Translations under genes and position numbers: made by a program
Notes under the pieces: model-generated
Seen by the model: the letters and a program-made list of their open reading frames with translations, nothing else
The model's database searches: none
Told to the model about the DNA's origin: nothing
Assembly: GCA_003427395.1 (NCBI GenBank)
Contig: BFEA01000006.1
Location: 5,798,631-5,838,496, forward strand
DNA from: Chara braunii
Taxonomy: Eukaryota; Streptophyta; Charophyceae; Charales; Characeae
Direction of reading: 5' to 3'
DNA: 39,866 nt
In this document: piece by piece, positions 29,541 through 39,852 of the stretch
Layout of the letters: each line of letters opens with the position of its first letter
Position numbering within the stretch: position 1 is the first letter of the stretch

Positions 29541-30617
29541 TGTTATGAACTTGGTTGTCTGACGAATTTTATCGCCACTCACACACAGACAATCTCACAC
29601 ATGCCCATACATGCATAAGAGAAGGGGAGAGAGGAGACAGAGTCCAAACTGCACACAGGTGAAAACAAGCAGCGGAAAACAATCATGCACAGATGGGGAG
29701 AGAACACACAGTGTTTCTCACTCTCTGACACAACTCCAAACAACCAACCACAAGAAAGAACTTGCTAAAGTCTTAATTGGAATTCACACTGATGATGAGT
29801 CACTCAAACAATTATCGTAACAGCGCTTGTTCCAGTATCTCACCACTCTCAGAACTCACACCCCACTCTCTATCCTATACCCAGTTAGTAGCGCCACAGC
29901 AGATTGGCCTCCCAGAGGCCAGCGCCAACCACCCTGATGAAGAACAGGTCCCGCGATGAAGTCTTCAGTGCCGATGGACAACTCTGACGAAGGAACAGGC
30001 AGCTATGGCTGCCACCACCCACGAACACACACTGTAGAGCCTCGATGTAGCCCAGCCATACGCAGATACCCCCAGGGGTAGATGCGCTGAGGATGCCCCA
30101 GCTATGGCCGACTCAGACTGGGCCGGCTATGGCTGTTGTCAACGGCGAGTCTCAGGATGCCGCCTGCAGACCATCACCGCCACCAACTTGCTTGGCTTCT
30201 CCAACACTGCTTCGCGAGAAATGAACTGCCAAAAGTCCTGAACCGATGGGCCTAACCTATCTATAGACTACCTAGACCTAGAGCGGAGTGATTGATCGAC
30301 CGGTACCGTTGCTGTTTCGGCCTCTCGGCCTCTACCGGACCCGGCTATAGGCTATAGGACCGTCTAGCAGCATAGGTTGCTTAGGGCCTGTCTGTCCTAG
30401 GGGTAGCCCGGGCCTGCTATAGGCAGTTAGGGTAGCTGTAGGAATTCGGGCTAGTGCTGGGCCTATATTTTCCCAGATTTGCAGATATGTCCCTCATGAC
30501 TTTCCTTACAGGCAGGTCTCTCGGTTAGCCCTCAGCCAAACAAAATTACGAATCTAACCCTACTGGTTAGTGTACAACCTCGCAGTCGATCTCGGCAGTG
30601 GAAATCAACAAGTCATT

Positions 30618-30620
<3 letters not shown>
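29541..30620 (-). repeat. Element 3 right LTR (5' LTR of the minus-strand element)
   Basis: This complete 1080-bp LTR begins TGTTATGAAC and ends AGTCATTGCA on the plus strand. It runs directly into (CA)n. ORFs inside it are not supported. Confidence 0.93.
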
Positions 30621-30661
<41 letters not shown>

Positions 30662-30848
30662 GCGCGCGCACGCGCGGACACATACACACTCTTTCTCTCT
30701 CATAGTTCCAAGACCACAAAAAATCAAAGCAACAAACAGGAATAAAAAACTCACTGTCAATCATCAAGGTGTGGTTGTTCGAGAGCCTTGACGCTGCATA
30801 GCTCAAGCCTCAGCGTCCAACATTCAGGATGGAGAGATGGTATGTCCT

Positions 30849-30885
<37 letters not shown>

Positions 30886-31138
30886 TGTGTGTTCTGTGTG
30901 GGTGAGTCCGAGTACGTATGAGTGTTGTTATGTTCGCTATACAGAACTCACAAAATGACTCAGCCAGATTGTTTTGTCGGACTTCCACCGACTTATCAGG
31001 AGGTTGAACCCCAACAGTCCGCCCAAGACGAACTGCACTGATGGCCAAGGACTCACCATGTTTGTGTGTGTGTGTGTGTGTGTGCTTGCATGCATGTGTG
31101 TGTGCGTGCGTACGTGCGTGTGTGTGTGTGTGCGTGCG
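30619..31138. repeat. cluster of CA/TG microsatellites with alternating CG segments
   Basis: (CA)n at 30619-30658 turns into alternating CG/CA (30659-30676). (GT)n lies at 30849-30898 and an imperfect (TG)n with GC-type interruptions at 31058-31138. The 100-180 bp pieces between them (30680-30840, 30900-31055) have no recognised gene; low-complexity Thr/His ORFs are microsatellite translations. Such alternating purine-pyrimidine runs can adopt Z-DNA. Confidence 0.9.
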
Positions 31139-31342
31139 CCTTTGTAGAGCAAAGCCGTAGTCGAGCATAGCACCGTAGAAGTCAGTCGAAGTCGAGCGTT
31201 GTAGCCTATGGTATGAAAAATCGAAGTTGATTGGAGGGCAGGCGTGGTGTGGGGCCACATAGTTTTTTCCGCACCGCCTCCCAAAATTGGAAAAAGTTTG
31301 TTACGTGTGACCGCTTGGCGCTGGCTCTACAACGTCCGTGCT

Positions 31343-31446
31343 AGTGCGGGGGCCCGGTACCTTGTGTGGTACCGACTCTGGTGTGCGGGCCCGGTACCAA
31401 GCGTGGTGCTGGCACTGGCGTGTGGGACCGGTACTAGCCTTGGCGA
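31343..31446 (+). repeat. three-unit minisatellite of about 37 bp with GGTACC core
   Basis: The blocks GGGCCCGGTACC, GGGCCCGGTACC and GGGACCGGTACT recur at about 31349, 31387 and 31424, each followed by a G/T-rich spacer. It is locally GC-rich. The stretch 31139-31535 has no other recognisable gene. Confidence 0.7.
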
Positions 31447-31535
31447 CACTTCAACTTCTAAGAAAAAACGATCAGCAGATGATTGGAACCATCGCACAAC
31501 AAAATATCGGAGGGCCTCGATCGTCTGCTAGTCAT

Positions 31536-32612
31536 AGGCAGGAACTTAGTGATAGTTATATATGTAGTGATGTCCAAGTTGTCGTGTACAAGCAGAGAGC
31601 ACAAATGCACTCAGATTCCATGCAAATAAAAGCAATACAAGAAACTCATGACCCAATGTTTAAGCCCTTAGGCCACATCAACAAAGTATCCAATGTCGCT
31701 CCTCTTTGTCTGGCGCCCAACGCCCAGCCTACACTACTTGCCTATCCTGGTACATCCGCATTCACGAAACAGGCTGAATTCGACTTTGAAGACCAATTTA
31801 CATGACGTCAACACCGTAACCGACCTCCCTCATGCACCACGTACGTATTTCGTCTCCCCTCATCAAACCCTGACCACCCACACACGCCTCCTTCCTGAAG
31901 ATCACCGATCACCCTTACCCCCTAGTGCCCTGCAGCTCGACTATGGCTGCTTGCGCTCCGCTGCCCAGCAGCGCCCCTCTCACGTCACTCGCGCCCACAA
32001 GCGCCCTGGCCGCTAACGCAGCACACAGCCTCTCGTGCAGCAACACAGCAGCGCGACCGCAATGGCTGTGTGGGCTAGAATGACTGACTTTGGCTGCCTC
32101 CTTCCCTATACGGAAGTGGCAGCCTCTGTTTGGCTGCGTATGGCCTGGCTGGGAAGCTTCCAGTAGCTTTCAGTCAGGCCCCATTGCTTGCGCCCAGGCG
32201 CAGCAGTTGAGGGCCTGGGCCCTTTACAGTTGGGCACGACCAGTATTTCCAGACTTTGCTGTTTGTTGCACTTGCACGGGACCCGAGGTAGGTACGTCGA
32301 CAATGCTGCTTTTTTGTAGGCCTGTAGCCAATTCGTGATGTATCTGCCTTGCATTGTGTGTGTGTGTGCCCAGGCGCAACTACGAAGGCCTTGGCCCAAC
32401 TGTACGACGCAGCACAAGGAGGCCCACGCTTCCTCTCAACCAACTGGCATGTTGCAACTGCCTAAGTACCCACATATGAAAAAATGTCAAGTTTTGGCCT
32501 CTGGTGAATATTCAGGCCGCCTTCACTTAGGGCGAGCACGGAGCTTGTTAACGGCCTCAACCCAGAAGAGGTGCATGTCTGACAAGGGCCCTGCAAGGGC
32601 TCATCCCTCGCA
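31536..32612 (-). repeat. Element 4 3' LTR (putative boundaries)
   Basis: The right boundary is set by the polypurine tract at 32613-32625 and the terminus TCGCA. The left boundary is set by similarity of GGCAGGAACTTAGTGA to the start of the other LTR, TGCAAGGAATATGAGTGA. The length of about 1.08 kb matches the other LTRs. Apart from the 70-bp shared block, the interior cannot be checked against the partner. ORFs within it (31338-31805, 31693-32016) are not supported as genes. Confidence 0.55.
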
Positions 32613-32625
32613 TTCCATCCCCCTG
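32613..32625 (-). other. Element 4 polypurine tract
   Basis: The minus strand reads CAGGGGGATGGAA, directly before the LTR start TGCGAGGGAT. Confidence 0.65.
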
Positions 32626-32652
32626 AGCTTCGAAAGTCTGTTGAGATGTTTC

Positions 32653-34251
32653 ATGCTGGTGCCTTCCCCTTCGGTCTTCGCCCGTACTCAACCACGATCT
32701 GAGGAGCTGTCTTGACAAGTTCCTCTCTTGTGAACCATCGATCTTCCTTAGGATCCGTATGATGCCTGAATCGTACCTTATACTCTCTCTTAGGTTTAGG
32801 CGGCCTTCCTCTGCCAACTGATTTGGGAACAGGCATGTCTCTGTGTTCCAGGATATCGTCGACGTCCACGTGGCCATCCATGGTTGGGGCAGCATTGATC
32901 TCCTTGATGGGAATTGTTGTGTCTCGGCGAAAGGTGCAAGCTTTGAGGCGTGACACACAGGGTAAGTGTGTAGGTGACCAGGGATTCGAATCACGTATGA
33001 GCGACTATCCAAGTCACTACCCACAATGTCTAAGGCTTCTCAGGGACCAGGCATTAGTTTTCTAGAGATGCCGAACTCCTGTGCCAATTCACTAGCCTTG
33101 ACCCGGACACATTCCGATACGTGAAATGTGGACTGCCGACGATGCTTATTCTCAGTAGCAATCATTGTTTTCCGAGATTTCTTGATGTGTTCGATAGTCT
33201 GCTGCAATAGCTTCTCATACTGGACATCGAACTCTATGGTTTCAGGGGTTGCAGCAGTTCGGTTTTCAGGCAGGGGGAAGTCTAGAGCAAATCTAGGCTT
33301 CCAACCCAAATGCAACTGATTAGGACTGACGTGGGTGGTGCTATGCACAACATTGTTGTGCAGACTGGCGATGAAAGGTAACTTCTCATCCCAGTCATCC
33401 ATTCTGGGCTTGATGTAATGCCTCAGCAGATCTTGCACCACGCGGTTCGTCTGTTCAGCCTACCCGTTGGCTTCGGGATGATTCCCAGAAGTCATGTGGA
33501 GCTGGCTGCCCATCTGTTCAGCGGCATTTTTCCACATCTCGCTGGTTAAGCGGACATCTCTATCGCTAACAATTGTCTTTGGCAGTCCAAAATCACGCAC
33601 CCTATTATCCATGAATAACTTGATGACGTGCTCTGTCCTGGCAGTCTCGAGCATCGCAACAAGTCTAGCGTACTGAGTGAACCTATCAACTAAGACGAAA
33701 ATATGCCTCTTGCCACTCTTGCTGGTCACGAGGGTATCCATTGAATCCATGGAAACACTTTGTCCAGAACAATAGGAATGGGTAGAAGCTTTAATAACCC
33801 AAGCGAGGCGTGAGTCGGCGGCTTGTCCCGCTGACAGACTTGACAAGTCTGCACGTATGTCTTCGCATCGTCAAGCATATTAGGCCACCAAAATCGTTGT
33901 ACCAAGTTAGCACTAGTCTTCTTATAGCCAAAATGTCATGTTGCGTCATGGTACTCACCTAAAAATAAACTACGCAAAATCTCTCTAGATGGAACCACTA
34001 ACCTTTGAAACCCTGCCTTCTCAAGAAAGAGCAGTCCATCCACCATCACAAACTCGTTAGCTGTGGCCTTGTCCTGGGCCTCAAGTTTGCGAATGATGTC
34101 CATCGTGACAGGGTCTTCCTTGTAGGCTTCCACCAAAGATAGAGTTGCATTGTCAGATAAGCCAAACTCGGTAATCAGCGCACTTGGGTAGTCTGCCCTA
34201 CGTGACAGCGCATCAGCAACCTTGTTATACTCTCCTTTCACGTAGTCTAGC
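32653..34251 (-). pseudogene. Element 4 integrase with chromodomain-like tail
   Basis: From the right: end of RNase H (YNKVADALSRRADYP), the linker, and the start of the zinc-binding region (GEYHDAT), where a stop falls at 33936. The CX2C part beyond is eroded. The core then continues: Asp in SMDSMD, Asp in VSDRDVRL, and Glu after a TAG in HPEANG/AEQTN. The downstream block has VSPNQLHLGW, VRVKASELA and GPWEALD-like residues, with stops near 33460 and 33040. The tail (REYKVRFRHHTDPKEDRWFT) ends near 32653 and is chromodomain-like. At least four interruptions make it inactive. Confidence 0.88.
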
Positions 34252-35560
34252 TTACTGATCTATGACTTCAATCCAGTGTTTGAGCGTGTCAAAGAGAACA
34301 GGTTGTGTCTTGATCCACTTGAGGGTCTGATGATGAGTTCTCATATAGAAGAACCTTCCCAATAGATAGTGCCTCCAGTGGACAAGTGCCTTATAGAGGG
34401 CGTAGAGTTCCTTTTCATAGGTGGACTTCCCCAACTTCTTTGATGGCATCTTCTTGCTCATGTACTCGATTGAGCTCAACTTGTTCCCTTCTTGTTGAGC
34501 CAGCACTGCGCCAATGCCATACTGGCTTGCGTTGAGCCAGCACTGCGCCAATGCGAAGGGACCATGAGAACTTCATGATGTGTACAAGCATGCTTCAATC
34601 TCTTGAAGGCAGCCTCACATGTGTCCGTCCATTCCCATCGAGTGTCAATGCGCGTTAGATCAGTCAAGGGAGAGGCAATGATACTATAGTTCTTTACGAA
34701 ATTGTGATAATAACCACACATCCCGAAGAATGATCAGACATCGGTCACAGACTGAGGTCGTGTCCAGTCTTAATGCTTGCCACCTTCGCATCTTCAGGCC
34801 TAATCCCTTCCGCGGATACCTCACGACCCAAGTAAAAGATTTTTGTGTGACCAAACTCGCATTTCTCTAAGTTGAGCTTATACTTGTGTTGTCGGAGGAG
34901 AGAAAGTACTTTGTCTACATGCTGACCATGCTCCTCGACAATCCTACTAAAGATAAGAATGTCGTCATGGTACACGACAATAAACTTATCCAAGTAGTCA
35001 TGAAAGTTCCTATTCATGGTGTGCTGGAATGTACCCGGCGCATCGGAAAGTCCGAAAGGCATCACCACAAACTCGTACAGACCGTACCTAGTTTGAAATG
35101 TTGTTTTGTGTTGGTCTTCCGGTATAATGGCAATCTTATGGTAGTCGGATTTTAAGTCAATCTTGGTGAAGTACTTACATCCTTGCACCCTATCCAATAG
35201 GTCGTTGATGCAAAGTAGGGGCTCTGCGTCATTGAGGCCCCTAAAATCAATGCACATCCTTAGTGATCCCCCCTTCTTCGGGGCGAATAGAACTGGTGAG
35301 CCGAAGGGTGAGATGCCAGCCCGTATCCAACCCTTCTCTGTGAGCTTTTTAAGTTGTCGACGGAGCTCTTCCAATTCGGCCGAAGTCATCCTATAGATTC
35401 TCCCTTTGGGTATCTTGCTCCCAAGGATGATCTGTATGGCATGGACAATCTCCCTGTCTATGACACCTGTGGGCTCCTCAAACAGATTAGGGTACTTAGC
35501 AATGACATTTTCTATCTTTGGGGGTGATTTAACAGCCTCCCCTTTCTCAGAGACAAAAAC
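34252..35560 (-). pseudogene. Element 4 reverse transcriptase and RNase H with a YHDD box
   Basis: Motifs in order: GRIYRMTSAELEELRRQLKK, GWIRAGISPFGSPVLFAPKK, MCIDFRGLN, a six-codon in-frame loss before DAEPL, then DLKSDYHKI (family SGYHQ) and MPFGLSDAPGTFQ. The catalytic box YHDD at 34961-34972 differs from the usual YLDD or YMDD. The connection and RNase H (YEKELYALYKALVHWRHYL) follow with shifts near 34745 and 34480. A 37-bp-period duplication of TTGAGCCAGCACTGCGCCAA (34495 and 34532) damages the start of RNase H. Both catalytic Asp codons remain. Confidence 0.9.
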
Positions 35561-35651
35561 CAGGTACATACCCTCCTCTTGGTTCTGTTTATAATAATTG
35601 TAGCAGGCTGATGCGCACAAGCACCCGTAGGAGTCAATTAACCTATTAGCC

Positions 35652-36152
35652 TTATAGTTGTCTAACGGTCCTCCCATTAGGCAACTCATGCTTTAGCACT
35701 TTCTTGTCCCAGTCAAATTGGGGCTTGGCAACCTTAAGGTAGTACATACCTAAGAACATGTCAAACGGTAAGTCGACGCTAACCAGGAACAAAATCTTGT
35801 GATTAAGTTCCCCTCCTGCATAGGAGAAAGTGCAGACCACGTCCGTGACGTAGTCCTCCACTGACATGTGCTCCTTGTTGGCAAAAGTAGATGCTACCGG
35901 TCTACTCAGGCATTGCACCCAGTGTTGTAGGCAAAGTCTCTCAACGCAGTCGCAATTTATAAAGTTTTGCGTGGAGCCGATGTCTACGAAGGCAGCGCAC
36001 TTATGGCCACCTCGAGTTAAAGCCACCCAGGACTCACGAGGGTCGCTTGTCGACCACTCACTTTGTAGGTCCTCATACACATCCAACAAACAGAGTACCG
36101 TTGGGTCCGGATGCGTTTGCGGGGTGACTAAGGAGTTAGTAGCTTCGACCAA
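35652..36152 (-). pseudogene. Element 4 aspartic protease
   Basis: The active site reads AAFVDIGSTQNFIN, with Ile replacing the usual Ser after the catalytic Asp. The second block is LPFDMFLGMYYL. The frame ends at a stop near 35652 with LPNGRTVRQ; RT starts in an overlapping frame. It lies between the gag knuckle and RT, the usual position. Confidence 0.85.
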
Positions 36153-36179
36153 CTCTTGAATTGGGGATGGTACATCACC

Positions 36180-37980
36180 CGCTTCAACACGAGTAGAAGC
36201 AACTACAACTTCTACTGGCCCTATGTGTTTCCCGAGCTTGAACTCGTAGAGGCCCCACTATGGGAAGGAGTCCCACCCTTAGGTGGTATCTTCTGCGAAA
36301 CCTTCACGTTCTTGCATTTGAACTGGTGATGGCCATACTCACCGCAATTAATGCAAGCACTCCGCGTATAACGGTCCCTCGACACATCTTGATCCAAACC
36401 CGCTCTAACCCAAGCAACTATCTTGTTTGGGTTGTGGGTTTGCCCCTTACTCGTTTGTTGACCGCCCTTGTCGTAGCCAAAGCAGCAAGGTTCCTACCCT
36501 CAACATCATCCTCGCCGCCCAACTCAAACCGTCCACTAAGTCTGAAAAGTCGTCGATCTCAGTTCGAGTCCCATCGGCCTCAACCATCATCAATCGTCTC
36601 CCCTTCTTCTTCCACTCTTGTGGACTTTTCTTCTTTCTTCCGTCCGTAGGGAGTTGCTGAGCACCTCCTAGCGTGGCCTCTAAATCTAGAGCCTTCTTGC
36701 TAAAGGTCTCAAATGAGTGATTCTCTAGCCAAGCCTCGCTAGCTACTAGGTTCTTGATGTTTGTGGGAAGACACCTCAAGAACATGGTCACTAAGACATG
36801 CGGATCATAGAGTGCCCAGGGATGACAATCAGGCACTCTACGGCAGAGGAGAGTTCGGCACGAACTTGTACTTCTTAGCATCAAGCCGGAGCATCGGTGG
36901 CAATATGTGCCTGCTATGGGTTGTGCCATCACGCTTCCACCAAATCCATAAAGCTCTCTAGGGTATGGGTCTTAGCCCAGTCACCCATGTTCCTGCCGAA
37001 TCCCTTTTGAGGAAACTAATCCGTTTAGCCAGCGAGCTGCCGAACTCTCCAGATAGGATGTGGCAGTTATCACTTCCTCCTCTACCAACGTCCTCTTCGC
37101 CCTCACCCACACTGGCACCGTTCTCAACCAAGCGTCGAGAACCTCATCCTTCTTCATAAGAAGGTTGAAGGTGGTTTCAATGGGGTATTGGGGTACCAAT
37201 GTTGTTGTTGTCCTGCTGGTGGGGCAGTTGTCTATTGTGGTGTGGCTCCAGCCGCTGGACCAGAAGAAGCAGAAGCAACAGTCTGTGCTGCTGTTGCTGA
37301 AGTACCGCTTGGTGTGGTACCAGATTGAGGGGAATAAGGCCTTGTCATCGCCGACAATGGCAGCGATGACAAAGTTGCTGGCCTGAATCCTGGCCTATGC
37401 ATGGCGTTTAGGATCTGGTCTAGGGCATGCTGGATAGCATTCAGTTTGTTGTCCATGTATACATGCATGGACAGGAGACCTACCTTGAGGATCCTCGTGT
37501 TGTCGTCAATGACAGCGTCATCTCACCCTTCTACAACAACTTTCTAATCTCATTTCCCTTTCAGTAGCCTCCTTAAGTTCCTTCTCTAACCTTAAGCGGA
37601 TCAACTCCACTTGTCGGAGTTCTTCCCTGGTGCGTGGAGACGGCGAGCTGAACTGTGAGCCCGCCATCTGACCTTTGTTCCGGATCCTGGCGTATTGGAG
37701 ATGGACAATGAGTTGGTCTGCAGCATACCAAGCGACTGACTAGACGAGGTTGCTGCAGTGGTAGCCATTGCTACTGCGCTAGCTGCTGCTGCTGCTAACG
37801 TCCTTTCTACAGTTGTCACTGCTTCCCTTGCAGTCTCAAGATTACGGGCTCTTGCTTCGGCCCTTAACCTTCATTCTTCTCCTGGTAGCAGGACATGAAA
37901 AACTACAGGTCCCTAAGTGTATCACGCCTAGTTTGCCTTCTGTCGTCAGTTGTACCTTCACCACTTTCTGATCCACTCAT
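36180..37980 (-). pseudogene. Element 4 gag
   Basis: The likely start is ATG at 37978-37980 (MSGSESGEGTTDDRRQTRRD), which soon meets a TAG. Ala/Ser-rich and Gln-rich pieces follow (37819-37232). Next is the capsid-like segment DEVLDAWLRTVPVWVRAKR to SSAARWLNGLV (37150-37020), then LVTMFLRCLPTNIKNLVASE (about 36790-36730). The zinc knuckle CINCGEYGHHQFKC (CX2CX4HX4C, intact) is at 36314-36355. Several frameshifts separate the pieces. Order and motifs are typical of Ty3/gypsy gag. Confidence 0.8.
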
Positions 37981-38405
37981 CGGCTAGGCAGGCGCTGTTT
38001 GCACTAGTGTTCACTTTGTAACCTACCGCAACATGTGTCTGACCGGTTCTAAAAATCAATAAAAATAAAATAATGTTCGACAAGTAACCTAGGCTACTGT
38101 TCAATCGATATCAACAACATTTACACAGACCGTACACGTAATCTAAATCTACTTTGATTAGTACTCTTTCAAAAGCTTTGAGGAGAATTGACTATGGTAG
38201 AACATTATAGTCCTACTCTAGGCTGTCTGTGAGGTGTTAGCAGACTGTCAACCAACTAATCAAAATAAAAATAAACTGTGTGAGCAGATGTATGCACAAT
38301 GGGTATAGTTGTGCTTGCCAGTTGAGTCTCAATTGGAATCTTCCTCCCCTGTATCGAACGTACATGTAGGCATCATCGAGCAGCAGTGGCTATGGTGTGC
38401 ATTAG

Positions 38406-38645
38406 CGGCCCACCCCTGTGCCCAAGGCGTATGCTTATGATCGGAACTGCCCGTTCTTTATCCTCACGTGCAACGAGCCTTACGTTCGACTGATTTGGCT
38501 GATCAAGAGGCAGTTTAAGGACAACCCCCACGGTTCTCATCAATTATTTAACGTCGCAATCAGGACGGCGATCACAGCCAGTGGACAGTTCAGACCCCCA
38601 CCAGAAATATTTATAGATGGTGGGGTTAGCGTCTGCATAGGACTG
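38406..38645 (+). other. exon-like 240-bp ORF antisense in the element 4 leader
   Basis: The frame is open from CGG at 38406, right after a possible acceptor (TGTGCATTAG), to a strong donor (CTG/GTAAGT at 38645/38646). It is exactly 80 codons. The peptide has a natural composition: YDRNCPFFILTCNEPYVRLI, then HQLFNVAIRTAITASGQFRP, PPPEIFIDGG. I do not recognise it. It lies on the strand opposite to element 4, between its PBS and gag. It may be a captured host exon, an additional antisense ORF of the element, or a chance frame. Confidence 0.35.
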
Positions 38646-39258
38646 GTAAGTCCGCACACCCGTTCTATCAGCGCAGCAAAGAGCCTCAAAGGACAAAGCA
38701 GCATGGCCTGCATGTACTTCTCCCATGGGTTGGCATGGTGACCGTGACCGGTGCTTCAACCAGGGCCCTTCAGAGGCACCACCCTCTCCTGCCAGATGTG
38801 CCACCGGGAAGAATGTTGTCTCTCAAGGTAGAGTGCTCACGACTCCTCAGACAAAAAAGAGAGGACACTCAAGGTTGGACTCACTTCCTCACGGTTAGAA
38901 GAGATTGAGAGGGTAGATAAGGTAAGAGAGCAACGTACCTGGAGATAGCTGCCCCTAACCACAAATTTCTCACCAATTGAGCTGACGTGCATTTCGATGA
39001 CCGGTCGTAGCTCTGGTACCACCCACAACGAAATGCAGTGCCACCTCAACCAAAATGCCACGTCAGCATGCTCTCATCATCATACATACATCCGTTGCTG
39101 CCACAACTCCCACTTTGTCGCCACAGCGTTCCAGCGACGAACCCCTCTACCCGGGTCCCGCTTAACAAGCCAGCGTCAAATTATGCTCACTACACAGAAG
39201 CATCGTCAGCGCACCAAGTGACAATGTCCCTGGCGGCAGGTAAGGCGATCATGAGCCA

Positions 39259-39270
39259 GCTTAGATACCA
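39259..39270 (-). other. Element 4 primer binding site (tRNA-iMet type, diverged)
   Basis: The minus strand reads TGGTATCTAAGC, 10 of 12 matches to the plant initiator-Met tRNA complement, three bases after the LTR terminus TTCCTTGCA. Confidence 0.6.
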
Positions 39271-39429
39271 AATTGCAAGGAATATGAGTGAGAACGATAT
39301 ACAGAATGCCAAGTTGTGAAATCACACAGATGTCCAAGTAGTCGTGTACAAGGAGAGAGCACAAATGCACCGACATTCCATCCAAATAAAAGCAACACTT
39401 CTGGTGGTTTTGTTTTTCTTTCCTATTGA

Positions 39430-39720
39430 CTCTTATCGCAAAAGGGAGACGAAGCGACATGAAGGGGAGGACGAGGAAGAGGAGGGGGAGGGCGAGGACA
39501 ACGAAGAGGAAGAGGAACATGAGGAGGAAGAGGGAAAGGAAGGTGAAAGCCTAGAAGGAGGAAGGGTAGGGAGGCAGAAAGAGATAAGCTGGAGGAGAAG
39601 GGGGAGGAGGAGGATAAAGGGGAAGGACGAGAAGAAGAGGGGAAAGTACAGAGGAGGGAAAGGAGGGAGAATAGGACAAGTTAGGGGGAAAGTCGAAGGG
39701 GTGCGGGGGGATGCTAAAGG
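39430..39720 (+). repeat. polypurine tract (GGA/GAA-rich)
   Basis: About 290 bases of nearly uninterrupted A/G, giving only a Glu/Gly/Arg low-complexity ORF. It is bounded by two similar 19-mers (39315-39333 and 39721-39739, 16 of 19 identical). Confidence 0.85.
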
Positions 39721-39771
39721 TGTGAAATCGCACTAATGTTTTTGGGTCCTTTCTTTTCCGCTATTTGTGTT

Positions 39772-39852
<81 letters not shown>

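Larger units (their letters stand above)
24046..30620 (-). mobile_element. Element 3: minus-strand Ty3/gypsy retrotransposon without recognisable gag
   Basis: The LTRs run from about 24046 (inside the gap, start estimated) to 25118 and from 29541 to 30620. The PBS at 29527-29538 and a polypurine tract at 25119-25134, both on the minus strand, fix the orientation. Pol is complete in order: protease, RT, RNase H, integrase, chromodomain. Only about 580 bp lie between PBS and protease, and no gag is readable. LTRs differ at about 15 of 330 compared bases, so its age lies between elements 1 and 2. (CA)n flanks the element on both sides. Confidence 0.92.

Noticed and set aside
30824-31284. Thr/His-rich ORFs on the minus strand
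   Set aside because: They are mostly (CA)n translated as Thr-His; the short unique part between the repeats shows no recognisable domain.
31338-31805. 155-codon plus-strand ORF sharing a peptide with 39344-39400
   Set aside because: The shared peptide comes from the 70-bp block common to the two element 4 LTRs. Differences between copies are mostly non-synonymous, so no protein constraint is seen.
39008-39019. GCTCTGGTACCA as primer binding site of element 4
   Set aside because: It matches 11 of 12 bases of the expected site, but the sequence beside it has no LTR terminus ending in CA. The site at 39259-39270 abuts TTCCTTGCA, which pairs with the other LTR end.
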